From Actinomycetota bacterium (GTDB lineage: Bacteria > Actinomycetota > JAHEXW01): a stretch of DNA of 64,000 nt. The translations under genes were made by a program, and so were the position numbers. The first letter of the stretch is position 1; each line of letters starts with the position of its first letter. Below the pieces are notes generated by a model. That model was not told the origin of the DNA and made no database searches. It saw nothing but the letters and a program-made list of their open reading frames with translations. Location: positions 24,713 through 88,712 of the forward strand of contig JANXYU010000003.1 of NCBI GenBank assembly GCA_025355855.1, given 5' to 3'. Below, in pieces: positions 20,513 through 29,289 of this stretch.

Positions 20513-21417
20513 TGGACTGGCCGGATACCCGTGTCGTCAAGGTCATCGTTAACCCACAGGCCAATCACGGCCAGGCCGCGGCGTTGCTACCAGCCGTGCG
20601 ACAAGCGGCCATGCGTTGGAATAACGCCGAGGTTTTGGTGACCACGCGCTACGGGCAAGCGACCGAAATGGCGGCCGGATTTACCGGCGTTGACGGCGTC
20701 ATCGTGGTCGGCGGCGACGGCTCGATTTTCGAGGCAGTAAACGGCTTAGCCGACGCGGGCCGCCTTAATACTGTGCTCGGGGTTGTCCCGGCCGGTTCCG
20801 GTAATGATTTCGCCAAAGCGCTCGGGCTGCCGCGTGATTTCAAAAGCGCTGTCTCCCTTATCGATCAATGGCGGGTCCGAACCATCGACTTGGGAACCGC
20901 GGATGGCCGGGTCTTTACAAACTCGTTGGCCGTCGGTTTCGACGCGAGAGTCGCGCATTTGGCTAATGAGATCAAAAGAGATACGAAGAAGTCCGGCCTA
21001 AGTCTATATCTGACGGCCCTGTGGCGAATCATGTTCGCGGACTATTACTGCCACGACGTTCGTCTGCGGCTGAACGGCGGCGAATGGATTGATAAGAAGA
21101 TACTGCTGGCGGCCATCAATAATGGCTCAACGTATGGCGGCGGCTTCAAGATCACACCGGATGCCGACAACACCGACGGTTGGCTGGATGTCTGCGTCAT
21201 CGACGCTCTACCGCGCTGGCAGGTATTCTGGCGACTGCCTTTTGCCATTGCCGGAAGGCATAAATGGATGAAACAAGCCTCGTTCTATCGGGTCACTAGA
21301 GTCGACATTGAGTCGGACGCGCCGCTGCCCGCCGCTTTAGACGGGGAGCTCATTCTGAACAGAACATTTCGGGTCGAAATCAAACCCGGCGCCCTGCAGG
21401 CGCTCGTTAAAGATTAG
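20512..21417 (+). CDS. Diacylglycerol/lipid kinase family protein
   Basis: VIVNPQANHGQA, VIVVGGDGSIFEAVNGL, VVPAGSGNDFAKALGLP; TAATG overlap with the upstream gene. Confidence 0.92.
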   Translation: MDWPDTRVVKVIVNPQANHGQAAALLPAVRQAAMRWNNAEVLVTTRYGQATEMAAGFTGVDGVIVVGGDGSIFEAVNGLADAGRLNTVLGVVPAGSGNDFAKALGLPRDFKSAVSLIDQWRVRTIDLGTADGRVFTNSLAVGFDARVAHLANEIKRDTKKSGLSLYLTALWRIMFADYYCHDVRLRLNGGEWIDKKILLAAINNGSTYGGGFKITPDADNTDGWLDVCVIDALPRWQVFWRLPFAIAGRHKWMKQASFYRVTRVDIESDAPLPAALDGELILNRTFRVEIKPGALQALVKD

Positions 21418-23360
21418 TCTCCGAGCACTTTAGCGAACCCGGCACTGCCGGCGTCGCCGGAACGTTTGATCTTCATGCCCGCCAGAATGGTCAGTAATCT
21501 TCCCTGCATGCTCGCGCTCCAGTAACCGCCCAAGGCGTCTAGTTTTTCGGCCGGGCCGCCCTCGCGTTTGACCTTCGCGCCCTCGTAGTCGATGATTGCC
21601 AGCACTGGGATAGCGCCGGCGCTCTTAGCCGCGTTAATGTTTTCCTTGGCGGTTGTCTCGCCGAAGTCCAACATGTTGATCATCGCTTTTTCGAAGGGAA
21701 TGCTCGTGATGTTGCCGCTGGCGTTGGTTTCCACCTGTAGCGAGTAGTATTTCGCGATCAATTCGCTCGATAATGTAAACGAAACCAGCGAATTACCGAG
21801 AACGGCGATGGCGCGCGCTTCAGTATTACCTAGCTTGTCTTTAAGTTCCTGGGCCCCGATGATTGACGAGACAGCGAAACCGTAATTGAACTCGTTGGAC
21901 TCGAAGTTATTCTTCGCTGTATCCAAACTCATGCCTTCCTGGTCGGCCAGCCCCTGCAAGACTACGGTGTCGAAGTAGTCCAAGTTGGCTTCCGCCGCTT
22001 TCCGCAGAGCTTCGCTAAGCGCCGTCACCTGTTCCTTGGTGGCCGGTTTGGCCGTTCCAGCGCCAAAACCGACCTCGACCGAATCTTTAGCCCAGTCGAT
22101 GGCATAGTCCGCGAGCACATAATAGTTAGTGGCCAGAATCACACTCGCCGCCGCCTCCTCGGCGGAAGCCGGGTCTGTTTTCAGCAAAGCATCCGCTTGC
22201 GTGATCAAACCATCGGCCATACTAAGACGGCCGAAAGCGTCCGCTAAGACGATAGTGTCAGCCAAGGTCGTCGGTTTCTTCAACTTCAATTCGTCAAAAA
22301 CGTTGTCCATCTTGTTGCCGGAAGGATTGATTGTAGAGAGGTAGTTGTCGGCCCCCGACACCCCGCCCTGGGTCAGGTAGGCCTGCAACGCTCGCTTGGT
22401 GTGGTAAGCCATCGCCGAATACATATAGGCGCTCGTTTCCTGATCGTAGGCGCTGGCAATCAGACCTTGCTTAAGATAGCCGGCGCCTTTGGCGGCCATA
22501 GCGTCCGCCTGTGCCATCCAGGCGTCTTCCGTATCAGTACCTACGGTTAGGCTAAACGTATTATACATGTCAGAATTCTCCTGGTATTTGGCATACCAGG
22601 CCTTTGTCCGGCTTTTGACCTTGTCAAAAATGGCTTGAGGCAACTCTACCGCTGCAAGTGTCGCGCCCGACGCTTTAGGGATCTCCTTACCGGTTAGTTC
22701 CTTATACGCCTCGTAGACGGTCGCCACCTCTTTAACCTTGATACCGGCGGCTCGCCCTTTTTCTACAAGATCAACCGTGGCGCCCGTAGACGCGTCTTCT
22801 TCATACCGCAACCCTGCGGGTATCAACATCCGCGTCTTCTTGGCTTTCTTCACCCCGTCGATTTTTTGGGCGATGCCGCCGACCGGGCCGATCGTCCCGT
22901 CGGGGTTAATAGTGCCGGTCATCGTAATATTATTTTGGATGGTGTCACCCAACATCGCCGCCAGGACGGCGGAAGTCATCAGGCCGCCGGCACTCGGGCC
23001 GTCGACATAGCCTGCGATCTCATAGGTAAACTTGTAGTCGGAGACGTCTCGCCCGAGCAAAAAACTGCCCATTATCGCAGCCATCCAACCGGCTGAGCGC
23101 CACTGACTGCCGCTGCCCGCGACCTCCGACTCAAAAAAACCGACCTCAGGTTGACCGCTTTTGTTAACCTCGACCGTTATCTTGCAGTTGCTGAAATCAC
23201 CGCTGGGGCCGCTACTGGTTTCTTTATAGAACAGTGGTTGAACGGTAACTGTCCGCTTGGTAACAGTCTGCGTCGTGGGGTTAAGATTACATACGGTACA
23301 GGCCAGCGTAGTTGTTAGAAATACGGCTGTGGCGGCCAGAGCGGCCAGGCTGCGTCGCAT
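21414..23360 (-). CDS. Exported S16 (Lon-type) protease-domain protein without AAA+ module
   Basis: Signal peptide MRRSLAALAATAVFLTTTLAC; VDGPSAGGLMTSAVLAAM (Ser) and GTINPDGTIGPVGGIAQKIDGVKKA (Lys) of the Lon catalytic dyad; long helical C-terminus. Confidence 0.85.
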   Translation of the reverse strand: MRRSLAALAATAVFLTTTLACTVCNLNPTTQTVTKRTVTVQPLFYKETSSGPSGDFSNCKITVEVNKSGQPEVGFFESEVAGSGSQWRSAGWMAAIMGSFLLGRDVSDYKFTYEIAGYVDGPSAGGLMTSAVLAAMLGDTIQNNITMTGTINPDGTIGPVGGIAQKIDGVKKAKKTRMLIPAGLRYEEDASTGATVDLVEKGRAAGIKVKEVATVYEAYKELTGKEIPKASGATLAAVELPQAIFDKVKSRTKAWYAKYQENSDMYNTFSLTVGTDTEDAWMAQADAMAAKGAGYLKQGLIASAYDQETSAYMYSAMAYHTKRALQAYLTQGGVSGADNYLSTINPSGNKMDNVFDELKLKKPTTLADTIVLADAFGRLSMADGLITQADALLKTDPASAEEAAASVILATNYYVLADYAIDWAKDSVEVGFGAGTAKPATKEQVTALSEALRKAAEANLDYFDTVVLQGLADQEGMSLDTAKNNFESNEFNYGFAVSSIIGAQELKDKLGNTEARAIAVLGNSLVSFTLSSELIAKYYSLQVETNASGNITSIPFEKAMINMLDFGETTAKENINAAKSAGAIPVLAIIDYEGAKVKREGGPAEKLDALGGYWSASMQGRLLTILAGMKIKRSGDAGSAGFAKVLGD

Positions 23361-23494
23361 CACGATCAGTCTCCTTTTTAGCTTGGATGAGCTGGGTAAA
23401 TTATCACTCACAACAGAGCTTGAGCGCAAGACAAAAAGGTATAATATGAGAGGTAGATGCGCCGTCAATTAAACTGACAATGGAAGGATGGACT

Positions 23495-24040
23495 ATGGTT
23501 GTAACGAAACGCGGTTGGCGAGTTTTTGCTATCTTTGTCGTCGCCCTTGTCCTGCTTGCGCTCATCGCGGGAGCCGCTCTAATGCTAAAACGAGGCGCTG
23601 GCCAACAAGCCTCCACTAGCGCCGCGACCGGCGCGACAGTCTCTCTTGGGACTGTGAAGTGGCATGTCAATGGGGCGTTTAGAGCGCAAGAACTTAACGG
23701 TCCGGAGGGGCCGATTAAGGCTAAAGGCAGTTTCATTGTTATTGATATGTCGTTAACAAATACAGCGAACAGCAAAACCACCATTGATCCCGCCGCGGTC
23801 GCTATAGTCGATAAAGACAAGCACGTTTGGCAAGCCGATAAGATAGCAACGGCCAGCCAGGCCAGAGTCTACAACGGTGAGCCGATTCTATCCCTGTTCC
23901 AAGCCACCCTGGCGCCCAAACAGGCAGCCCGCGTAACTGCTGTTTTCCCGATTGGCGCCGCCTCGTCAGGCCTAACACTCAAGATTGCGGGAGCCAAAGT
24001 GGGCGCGAAACAAGACCTGTTGATCAGTATAGGTTTCTAG
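23495..24040 (+). CDS. Membrane-anchored DUF4352-like protein
   Basis: N-terminal TM; KAKGSFIVIDMSLTNTANSKTTIDPAAVAIVDKDKHVW resembling the DUF4352/telomere-binding-like fold. Confidence 0.65.
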   Translation: MVVTKRGWRVFAIFVVALVLLALIAGAALMLKRGAGQQASTSAATGATVSLGTVKWHVNGAFRAQELNGPEGPIKAKGSFIVIDMSLTNTANSKTTIDPAAVAIVDKDKHVWQADKIATASQARVYNGEPILSLFQATLAPKQAARVTAVFPIGAASSGLTLKIAGAKVGAKQDLLISIGF

Positions 24041-24067
24041 GAGAATGTGGCTGAGGGGTCCTGTTAA

Positions 24068-24143
24068 TGGTGGCGGGACCCAGAATCGAACTGGGGACGC
24101 CGGGATTTTCAGTCCCGCGCTCTACCAACTGAGCTATCCCGCC
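24068..24143 (-). tRNA. tRNA-Phe (GAA), CCA encoded
   Basis: Reverse complement GGCGGGATAGCTCAGTTGGTAGAGCGCGGGACTGAAAATCCCGGCGTCCCCAGTTCGATTCTGGGTCCCGCCACCA. Confidence 0.97.
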
Positions 24144-24156
24144 ACGTTGGTGTGCC

Positions 24157-24206
24157 GCCCCGAACAAGAGAACGTCCGGGGCATTTTGCCAGCAAACAGG
24201 CAAAAT
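24157..24206 (-). other. Two consecutive hairpins between tRNA-Asp and tRNA-Phe
   Basis: GCCCCG 24157-24162 / CGGGGC 24177-24182; ATTTTGCC 24183-24190 / GGCAAAAT 24199-24206. Confidence 0.7.
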
Positions 24207-24284
24207 GGCGGAGCCGACGGGATTTGAACCCGCGATCTTCTGCGTGACAGGCAGATGTGTTGGACCAGGCTACACCACGGCTCC
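24206..24284 (-). tRNA. tRNA-Asp (GTC), CCA encoded
   Basis: Reverse complement GGAGCCGTGGTGTAGCCTGGTCCAACACATCTGCCTGTCACGCAGAAGATCGCGGGTTCAAATCCCGTCGGCTCCGCCA. Confidence 0.97.
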
Positions 24285-24323
24285 GTGGTAACTTATCTAC
24301 TATATCAAATTGACATTTGCTTT

Positions 24324-24466
24324 GTCCGACTTCGCGGTCAGCCTCACTAAAACCATCGGCTTCCTGTTGCTTCGCCGGACAGCCTTCGCCAAAGCAACTA
24401 GCTGGCCTGCCAGCCGTAGCCCTTTAGGGCGGAAGCTCCTGCTGGAGCCCAGCCATGGCGAAGGCT
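24324..24466 (-). repeat. tRNA 3'-flanking structured repeat, copy 1 (after tRNA-Val)
   Basis: ~143 bp nearly identical to 25733-25873; outer stem 24380-24390/24458-24468 enclosing three hairpins. Confidence 0.9.
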
Positions 24467-24540
24467 GGTGGGCGATGAGGGATTTGAACCCCCGACCCTC
24501 TCGGTGTAAACGAGACGCTCTCCCACTGAGCTAATCGCCC
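24467..24540 (-). tRNA. tRNA-Val (TAC), CCA encoded
   Basis: Reverse complement GGGCGATTAGCTCAGTGGGAGAGCGTCTCGTTTACACCGAGAGGGTCGGGGGTTCAAATCCCTCATCGCCCACCA. Confidence 0.97.
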
Positions 24541-24685
24541 CAAGAAAGATTAATTATACCAGGGGTTAACGGCGCTGTCTTCAATCGTTCAGTCTCGAAA
24601 CGGAGCTGCCGGGATAGATTGCTTCACAGCATCTTCATATGCGTACGCTAAAGTTATACTGTTGCCCGCGACTGAGAGGAGATGC

Positions 24686-25603
24686 TTGAGGCGCCTACAT
24701 ACCCTGAAAATATCAGCCGTCATATGTTTGCTATGTTTAGGCTTCTTCCTATCTAAGGCGCCTGCCGCTTCGGCGACGTCGGTTGTCATCCAAGCTGGTC
24801 ATGGCGGTTCCGACCCTGGTGCGATTGGTTACGATGGAACTTACGAATCGACAATTAATTTGGCAATTGCGCAGAAACTAAACGCCCTTCTTACCAGACA
24901 TGGCGTTCAAACGATTATGACGCGCACGGACGATACCGATCAGGATCCTGACGCGAACATGGCCATGGCGAATAGCCGCGGTGCAGACGCGTATATTGAC
25001 ATCCACAATGAGGGCAGCGATAACGCTGACGATTCCGGCGATGAAATGTGGTTCGCGCCGAAGAGCGCAGCGGATTTTAAGTTCGCAACCGTAGTTCACG
25101 CCTCGGTAATGCAAGCCATCCGAACCTACGGTTACACAGATGTAATCGATGGTGGTCTGACGCAAGCTGATCCGTCCGATAACTGGATGATTGAACGCGC
25201 CAAGATGCCCGCGCTGATCATTGAATGCCTATATGTCTCGAATGAACGCGAAGAACAACTTGTGCAAACCGACTCATTCCAGCAAGCCTTGGCACGAGGG
25301 ATTTACGACGGAATCGCTGAGTACTTTGGCTTACAGAAAGAAAACACCAGGCAACCGACGGTTCCGAGACCGGCCCGGGCCCGCACTGCCGTTGCCGATC
25401 AAATCGCCAAGCACAGCAGTAACGGGAGTCTCTGGTACGCGCTTGGCGCAACGTTGTCTAAAAATGGGTTCCTGCTTGCAGCCAGCCTATGTTTCTTGGG
25501 CATAATGGGGACCGCAAGCTATTTCGTGGTCAAGAGATATGGCCGTCCGGGGAAAAAGAAGCGAACCTTGACGCGCGGTTATAAAGGCCGCCACAGAAAG
25601 TAG
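24686..25603 (+). CDS. N-acetylmuramoyl-L-alanine amidase (Amidase_3)
   Basis: VVIQAGHGGSDPGAIGYDGTYESTINLAIAQKLNALL, DAYIDIHNEGSDN, ALIIECLYVSNEREEQ; TTG start after gagagga; C-terminal TM. Confidence 0.88.
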   Translation: MRRLHTLKISAVICLLCLGFFLSKAPAASATSVVIQAGHGGSDPGAIGYDGTYESTINLAIAQKLNALLTRHGVQTIMTRTDDTDQDPDANMAMANSRGADAYIDIHNEGSDNADDSGDEMWFAPKSAADFKFATVVHASVMQAIRTYGYTDVIDGGLTQADPSDNWMIERAKMPALIIECLYVSNEREEQLVQTDSFQQALARGIYDGIAEYFGLQKENTRQPTVPRPARARTAVADQIAKHSSNGSLWYALGATLSKNGFLLAASLCFLGIMGTASYFVVKRYGRPGKKKRTLTRGYKGRHRK

Positions 25604-25627
25604 CTCGTGGTCAGCTAGCCAAAGTTG

Positions 25628-25703
25628 TGGTACCCCCAAGGGGACTCGAACCCCTGTCGCCGCCGTGAAAGGGCGGTGTCCTAGGCCACTAGACGATGGG
25701 GGC
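25628..25703 (-). tRNA. tRNA-Glu (TTC), CCA encoded
   Basis: Reverse complement GCCCCCATCGTCTAGTGGCCTAGGACACCGCCCTTTCACGGCGGCGACAGGGGTTCGAGTCCCCTTGGGGGTACCA. Confidence 0.97.
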
Positions 25704-25732
25704 CTAGCGTGTACATAAGCAAATGATTATTC

Positions 25733-25873
25733 GTCCGACTTCGCGGTCAGCCTCACTAAAACCATCGGCTTTCTGTTGCTTCGCCGGACAGCCTTCGCCA
25801 AAATTACTGGCTGGCCTGCCAGCCGAAGCCCATTGGGGCGGAAGTTCCTGCTGGAGCCCAGCCAGGCGAAGGC
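25733..25873 (-). repeat. tRNA 3'-flanking structured repeat, copy 2 (after tRNA-Lys)
   Basis: ~141 bp nearly identical to 24324-24466; outer stem 25789-25799/25865-25875. Confidence 0.9.
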
Positions 25874-25949
25874 TGGTGGGCCGTGAAGGACTCGAACCTT
25901 CCACCCTCGGATTAAAAGTCCGATGCTCTACCAGATGAGCTAACGGCCC
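25874..25949 (-). tRNA. tRNA-Lys (TTT), CCA encoded
   Basis: Reverse complement GGGCCGTTAGCTCATCTGGTAGAGCATCGGACTTTTAATCCGAGGGTGGAAGGTTCGAGTCCTTCACGGCCCACCA. Confidence 0.97.
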
Positions 25950-26004
25950 AGAAGATATATTCTACACGATTCGTGTCGCCCGCGCCTGGTGCTACAATTA
26001 CCCT

Positions 26005-26688
26005 ATGTCCTTAGAACCGATTATTTCCGTCACCGATCTATACAAGACTTACGTTACCGACGAGGTGAAAGTCGAGGCCCTTAAAGGTGTTTGCCTTGAC
26101 ATCGCGCGCGGCGACTTCTTCATCATCACCGGGCGCAACGGCAGCGGGAAATCGACCCTGCTCCATCAGTTAGGCCTACTGGACAGACCGACGTCAGGCG
26201 CGCTTATTTTGAACGGCCAAGACGTTAACACGATGAGCGAGAAAGAGCGTGCCGCGATTCGAGTCCGAGAATTAGGCTATATCTTTCAGGAGTACGCTTT
26301 GATGGCAGAGCTTACCGCGCTTGAAAACGTAATGTTGCCGGCCATGATGACCCGGCCGATGGCCGAATGCCGCGCCAGTGCCAAGGACTTTTTGGAGAGA
26401 GTGGGCGTATCGCACCGCATGTATAATCTGCCCCGCCAGTGTTCGGGCGGCGAACAGCAGAAAATAGCCATCGCTAGGTCGTTGGTAAACGGGCCGGCCG
26501 TTATTTTTGCGGACGAACCGACAGCCAACCTGGATTCCATCGCCGCGCAAGAAATCATGAAACTGTTCCGATCTCTTAACGAAGACGAGAGCCACACAAT
26601 CGTAATGATCACCCATGAACAAGACGAGACAACATATGCAAGCAAACTGCTTAATCTGGCAGACGGGCAGGTGGAATCCAATGCCTGA
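26005..26688 (+). CDS. ABC transporter ATP-binding protein (LolD/MacB type)
   Basis: ITGRNGSGKSTLLHQLGLLDRPTSG Walker A, CSGGEQQKIAIARSL signature, VIFADEPTANLDS Walker B. Confidence 0.95.
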   Translation: MSLEPIISVTDLYKTYVTDEVKVEALKGVCLDIARGDFFIITGRNGSGKSTLLHQLGLLDRPTSGALILNGQDVNTMSEKERAAIRVRELGYIFQEYALMAELTALENVMLPAMMTRPMAECRASAKDFLERVGVSHRMYNLPRQCSGGEQQKIAIARSLVNGPAVIFADEPTANLDSIAAQEIMKLFRSLNEDESHTIVMITHEQDETTYASKLLNLADGQVESNA

Positions 26689-27880
26689 GTGGCGGATTCC
26701 GTTCTTTCTTATTTTTCGGCACTTGCGGCGCGGCAGCAAATGGACGCTGGCTTTGATCATTTTCCTTATGGCCATCGCGTTCGTTAATATGGTATTCGCG
26801 TCTTCGCTATTCAATGGCATCATCGCCACATCCAATGCCAACGTTATCGAGACCTACGCCGGTAACATAACAATCTATCCGAACGCCAAGGACGATTTTA
26901 TTGCCCGCACCGATAAAGAGCTGACCAAGATCCGAGCGGTCGACGGCGTCAAGGCCGCCACGGCTCATTATCAGTTGCCGGCCGCCTCGATGAAGTTCAA
27001 GAACATCAAATCGACGTTTCGTCTGATCGCCATCGACCCGAGCAACGAAATCCAGGTTACCAATATCAGCCAGAAGTTAATATCGGGACGCTATTTAGAA
27101 GCGAATGATAGTGACGGAATCTTGCTTGGCGCTCAGGTTACGGGTAACGAAGAAGCCGCTACCAGGTCATTCAAGGGCATCAAAGTGGGTGACATCGTCA
27201 AAGTAACATTGCAGAACAATACGGAAAAGAACTTCATTGTTCGCGGTATCTTCTATAGCAACTACATCGAGGCTGACTACCAAACCTTCACGACTATCAA
27301 AGCGATGCAGGATGTCGCGCCGTACCTGCGCAACCAGGCGTCCAGTATTCTGGTGACTGTCGACACCCCCGGCACGGAGCCAAAGGTAATAGACGGACTT
27401 AAAGCTCGGGGCGTTAACGGCGACATTCACCCTTGGCAAGACTCGGCCGGTCTGATGAAAGACGTTACCAAGAGTTTCGTCAGCATCGATGTGATTCTAA
27501 GCCTGGTCGCCACCCTGATTGCCGCGGTCACGATTTTCATCGTTATCTTTGTCGACATAACCGATAAGCGCAGCCAGATCGGGATTATGCGCGCTTTGGG
27601 AGTACGACCATACCTGATCCACGCAGTATACGTTCTACAGAGTGTCGTTTACTCGGTAGCAGGTGTGTTACTGGGGGCCGCTATGTTCTTTGGTCTGCTG
27701 GTGCCCTATTTTGTCTCTCACCCCTTCGCTTTGCCGATGGGGAACGCGCATCTGGTCGTTAATGTGGGCAATTTTGTCCTGCGTGCCGAAACCATCCTCT
27801 GGGTCGCTATATTTTCCGGCTTGATCCCGGCAGTCATGGTCACCCGGATAAATATGCTGGATGAAATCCGCGGCAAATAA
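26681..27880 (+). CDS. ABC transporter permease (FtsX/MacB-like)
   Basis: Overlaps the ATPase gene; N-terminal TM, large extracytoplasmic domain, three C-terminal TMs, DKRSQIGIMRALGVRPYLI. Confidence 0.9.
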   Translation: MPEWRIPFFLIFRHLRRGSKWTLALIIFLMAIAFVNMVFASSLFNGIIATSNANVIETYAGNITIYPNAKDDFIARTDKELTKIRAVDGVKAATAHYQLPAASMKFKNIKSTFRLIAIDPSNEIQVTNISQKLISGRYLEANDSDGILLGAQVTGNEEAATRSFKGIKVGDIVKVTLQNNTEKNFIVRGIFYSNYIEADYQTFTTIKAMQDVAPYLRNQASSILVTVDTPGTEPKVIDGLKARGVNGDIHPWQDSAGLMKDVTKSFVSIDVILSLVATLIAAVTIFIVIFVDITDKRSQIGIMRALGVRPYLIHAVYVLQSVVYSVAGVLLGAAMFFGLLVPYFVSHPFALPMGNAHLVVNVGNFVLRAETILWVAIFSGLIPAVMVTRINMLDEIRGK

Positions 27881-27883
27881 GTT

Positions 27884-29119
27884 CTACTTTTGATATGGCC
27901 AATGACACGTCGCGTAGAAATTAGCTCCTCCGTTTTTGCCTTTATAAGACCAGTTGTAGCTAACCGCGGCCGTCGGTTCTGAATCCCCATCATTTAGTGC
28001 CTGGCTAAGCATCTTGAGGCCGGTGCCGTCCGGCTTAACCGACCAAATCGTCGTGTTGTCGACGTCCAGACCTACGCTCTTCCCGATCTGCAAAAATATC
28101 ATTTGATATGAATTGTCGCACGCCACATGACTGATTACGTTTTCAGTGCCCTCTTGGCTGACTAAAACAGTCGTCTTCGCGCCATCGATCCGGTACTTTT
28201 CTAAGGTGTTGACAGGTTGCGCCGGCGCGGCCGGATAAGTTGTCTTACCGTAAATAACAGTCGGCCATTCTTTAATCTCTTCATAGGTCGTTATGAATAT
28301 AGGGTCGTAGGTATTGCAGAGGGGCGCCGCTGACGAGACAGGCAACACGTCCGCCAGTGCCCCTCCAGTTGCATTAACCCGGCCCACGCCCATAGTGTCC
28401 GAACGCGCACCTGTTGTTACGGCGACACTGGTTCCATAACCGTCGAACGACGGTTGGTCAGCGCCGGTTACCAAAATCTTTCGTTCCGTGCCATCGGAGT
28501 TGGCTAGGTAAACCACCTTGGTGGAAATGCCAAGTGAGGAGCTGGTGTCCGGTTTGTAGGTAAACGCGATCTTCATGGTCGCTGGCGACCACGCGGCGTA
28601 GGTCGAACCCTCTCGACCGCCGATGGCCGACGTGCGCAAGTCGCCGGTCAGATTGTCATGAATGGACGACATCGAGAGTTTGATCCCGGCGGCGTCGACC
28701 ACCCACATATCGGCGGTTTCTCCGATATTGCCGGTTCCGGACGCGTCCGGCATAACAGTGGCTACTGAAATGGCCAGCCTTTTGCCATCCGGCGATACAA
28801 CCGCGAACTTTACCTTCAGCCCCTTGGTAACCTGTTTGAGATCCTGGCCGCCATAGTCGCAGGAGTAAACATCGCCATACCTCATGGTCTCAGGCGTATC
28901 GCCGGCTGCGCGGATAAACCAGATTCGTTCTTTCTGATAGCTGGCCGACAAGCCGAATTCACGAGCTGGGTCTGAGGTTAGCCGCTTCTTGTTTTTGCCA
29001 TCATTATCCATGATCCAAATATCGCCTCCATGAGAGTAGGCGACAAACATTTTGGGGGGGCAGCGGTACGGCCTGTTTGCCTGGGCCCGCCGCGGCATAT
29101 TGCGGCCGACCGCAGCCAT
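27884..29119 (-). CDS. TolB/WD40-like beta-propeller protein (apparent N-terminus interrupted by frameshift)
   Basis: KMFVAYSHGGDIWIMDNDGKNKKRLTSDPAREFG and VVSPDGKRLAISV repeats; an upstream alternate-frame leader (29246 down to ~29055) encodes a signal sequence. Confidence 0.75.
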   Translation of the reverse strand: MAAVGRNMPRRAQANRPYRCPPKMFVAYSHGGDIWIMDNDGKNKKRLTSDPAREFGLSASYQKERIWFIRAAGDTPETMRYGDVYSCDYGGQDLKQVTKGLKVKFAVVSPDGKRLAISVATVMPDASGTGNIGETADMWVVDAAGIKLSMSSIHDNLTGDLRTSAIGGREGSTYAAWSPATMKIAFTYKPDTSSSLGISTKVVYLANSDGTERKILVTGADQPSFDGYGTSVAVTTGARSDTMGVGRVNATGGALADVLPVSSAAPLCNTYDPIFITTYEEIKEWPTVIYGKTTYPAAPAQPVNTLEKYRIDGAKTTVLVSQEGTENVISHVACDNSYQMIFLQIGKSVGLDVDNTTIWSVKPDGTGLKMLSQALNDGDSEPTAAVSYNWSYKGKNGGANFYATCHWPYQK

Positions 29120-29289
29120 CTTGATGAACGAGCGCGGGCAATGACGGCCAGCACGAACAAGCTGTCGGAAACAACATCAATATAATAGCTAGAATGAAGA
29201 GATCGATTGGACGGAGTTGGCGCGAGTGGCTGGCCTGGTTCATCACAACCTCTAATCACTTAACCTAAAACCGATGTTAATAGCTTATG

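Noticed and set aside
24045-24227. Plus-strand ORF containing GGGTQNRTGDAGIFSPALYQLSYPA
   Set aside because: Antisense translation of tRNA-Phe, a well-known spurious annotation.
24310-24534. Plus-strand ORF containing GEGWWAMRDLNPRPSRCKRDALPLS
   Set aside because: Covers the structured repeat and antisense tRNA-Val; not a real protein.
25723-25938. Plus-strand ORF containing VGREGLEPSTLGLKVRCSTR
   Set aside because: Covers repeat copy 2 and antisense tRNA-Lys; classic spurious ORF.
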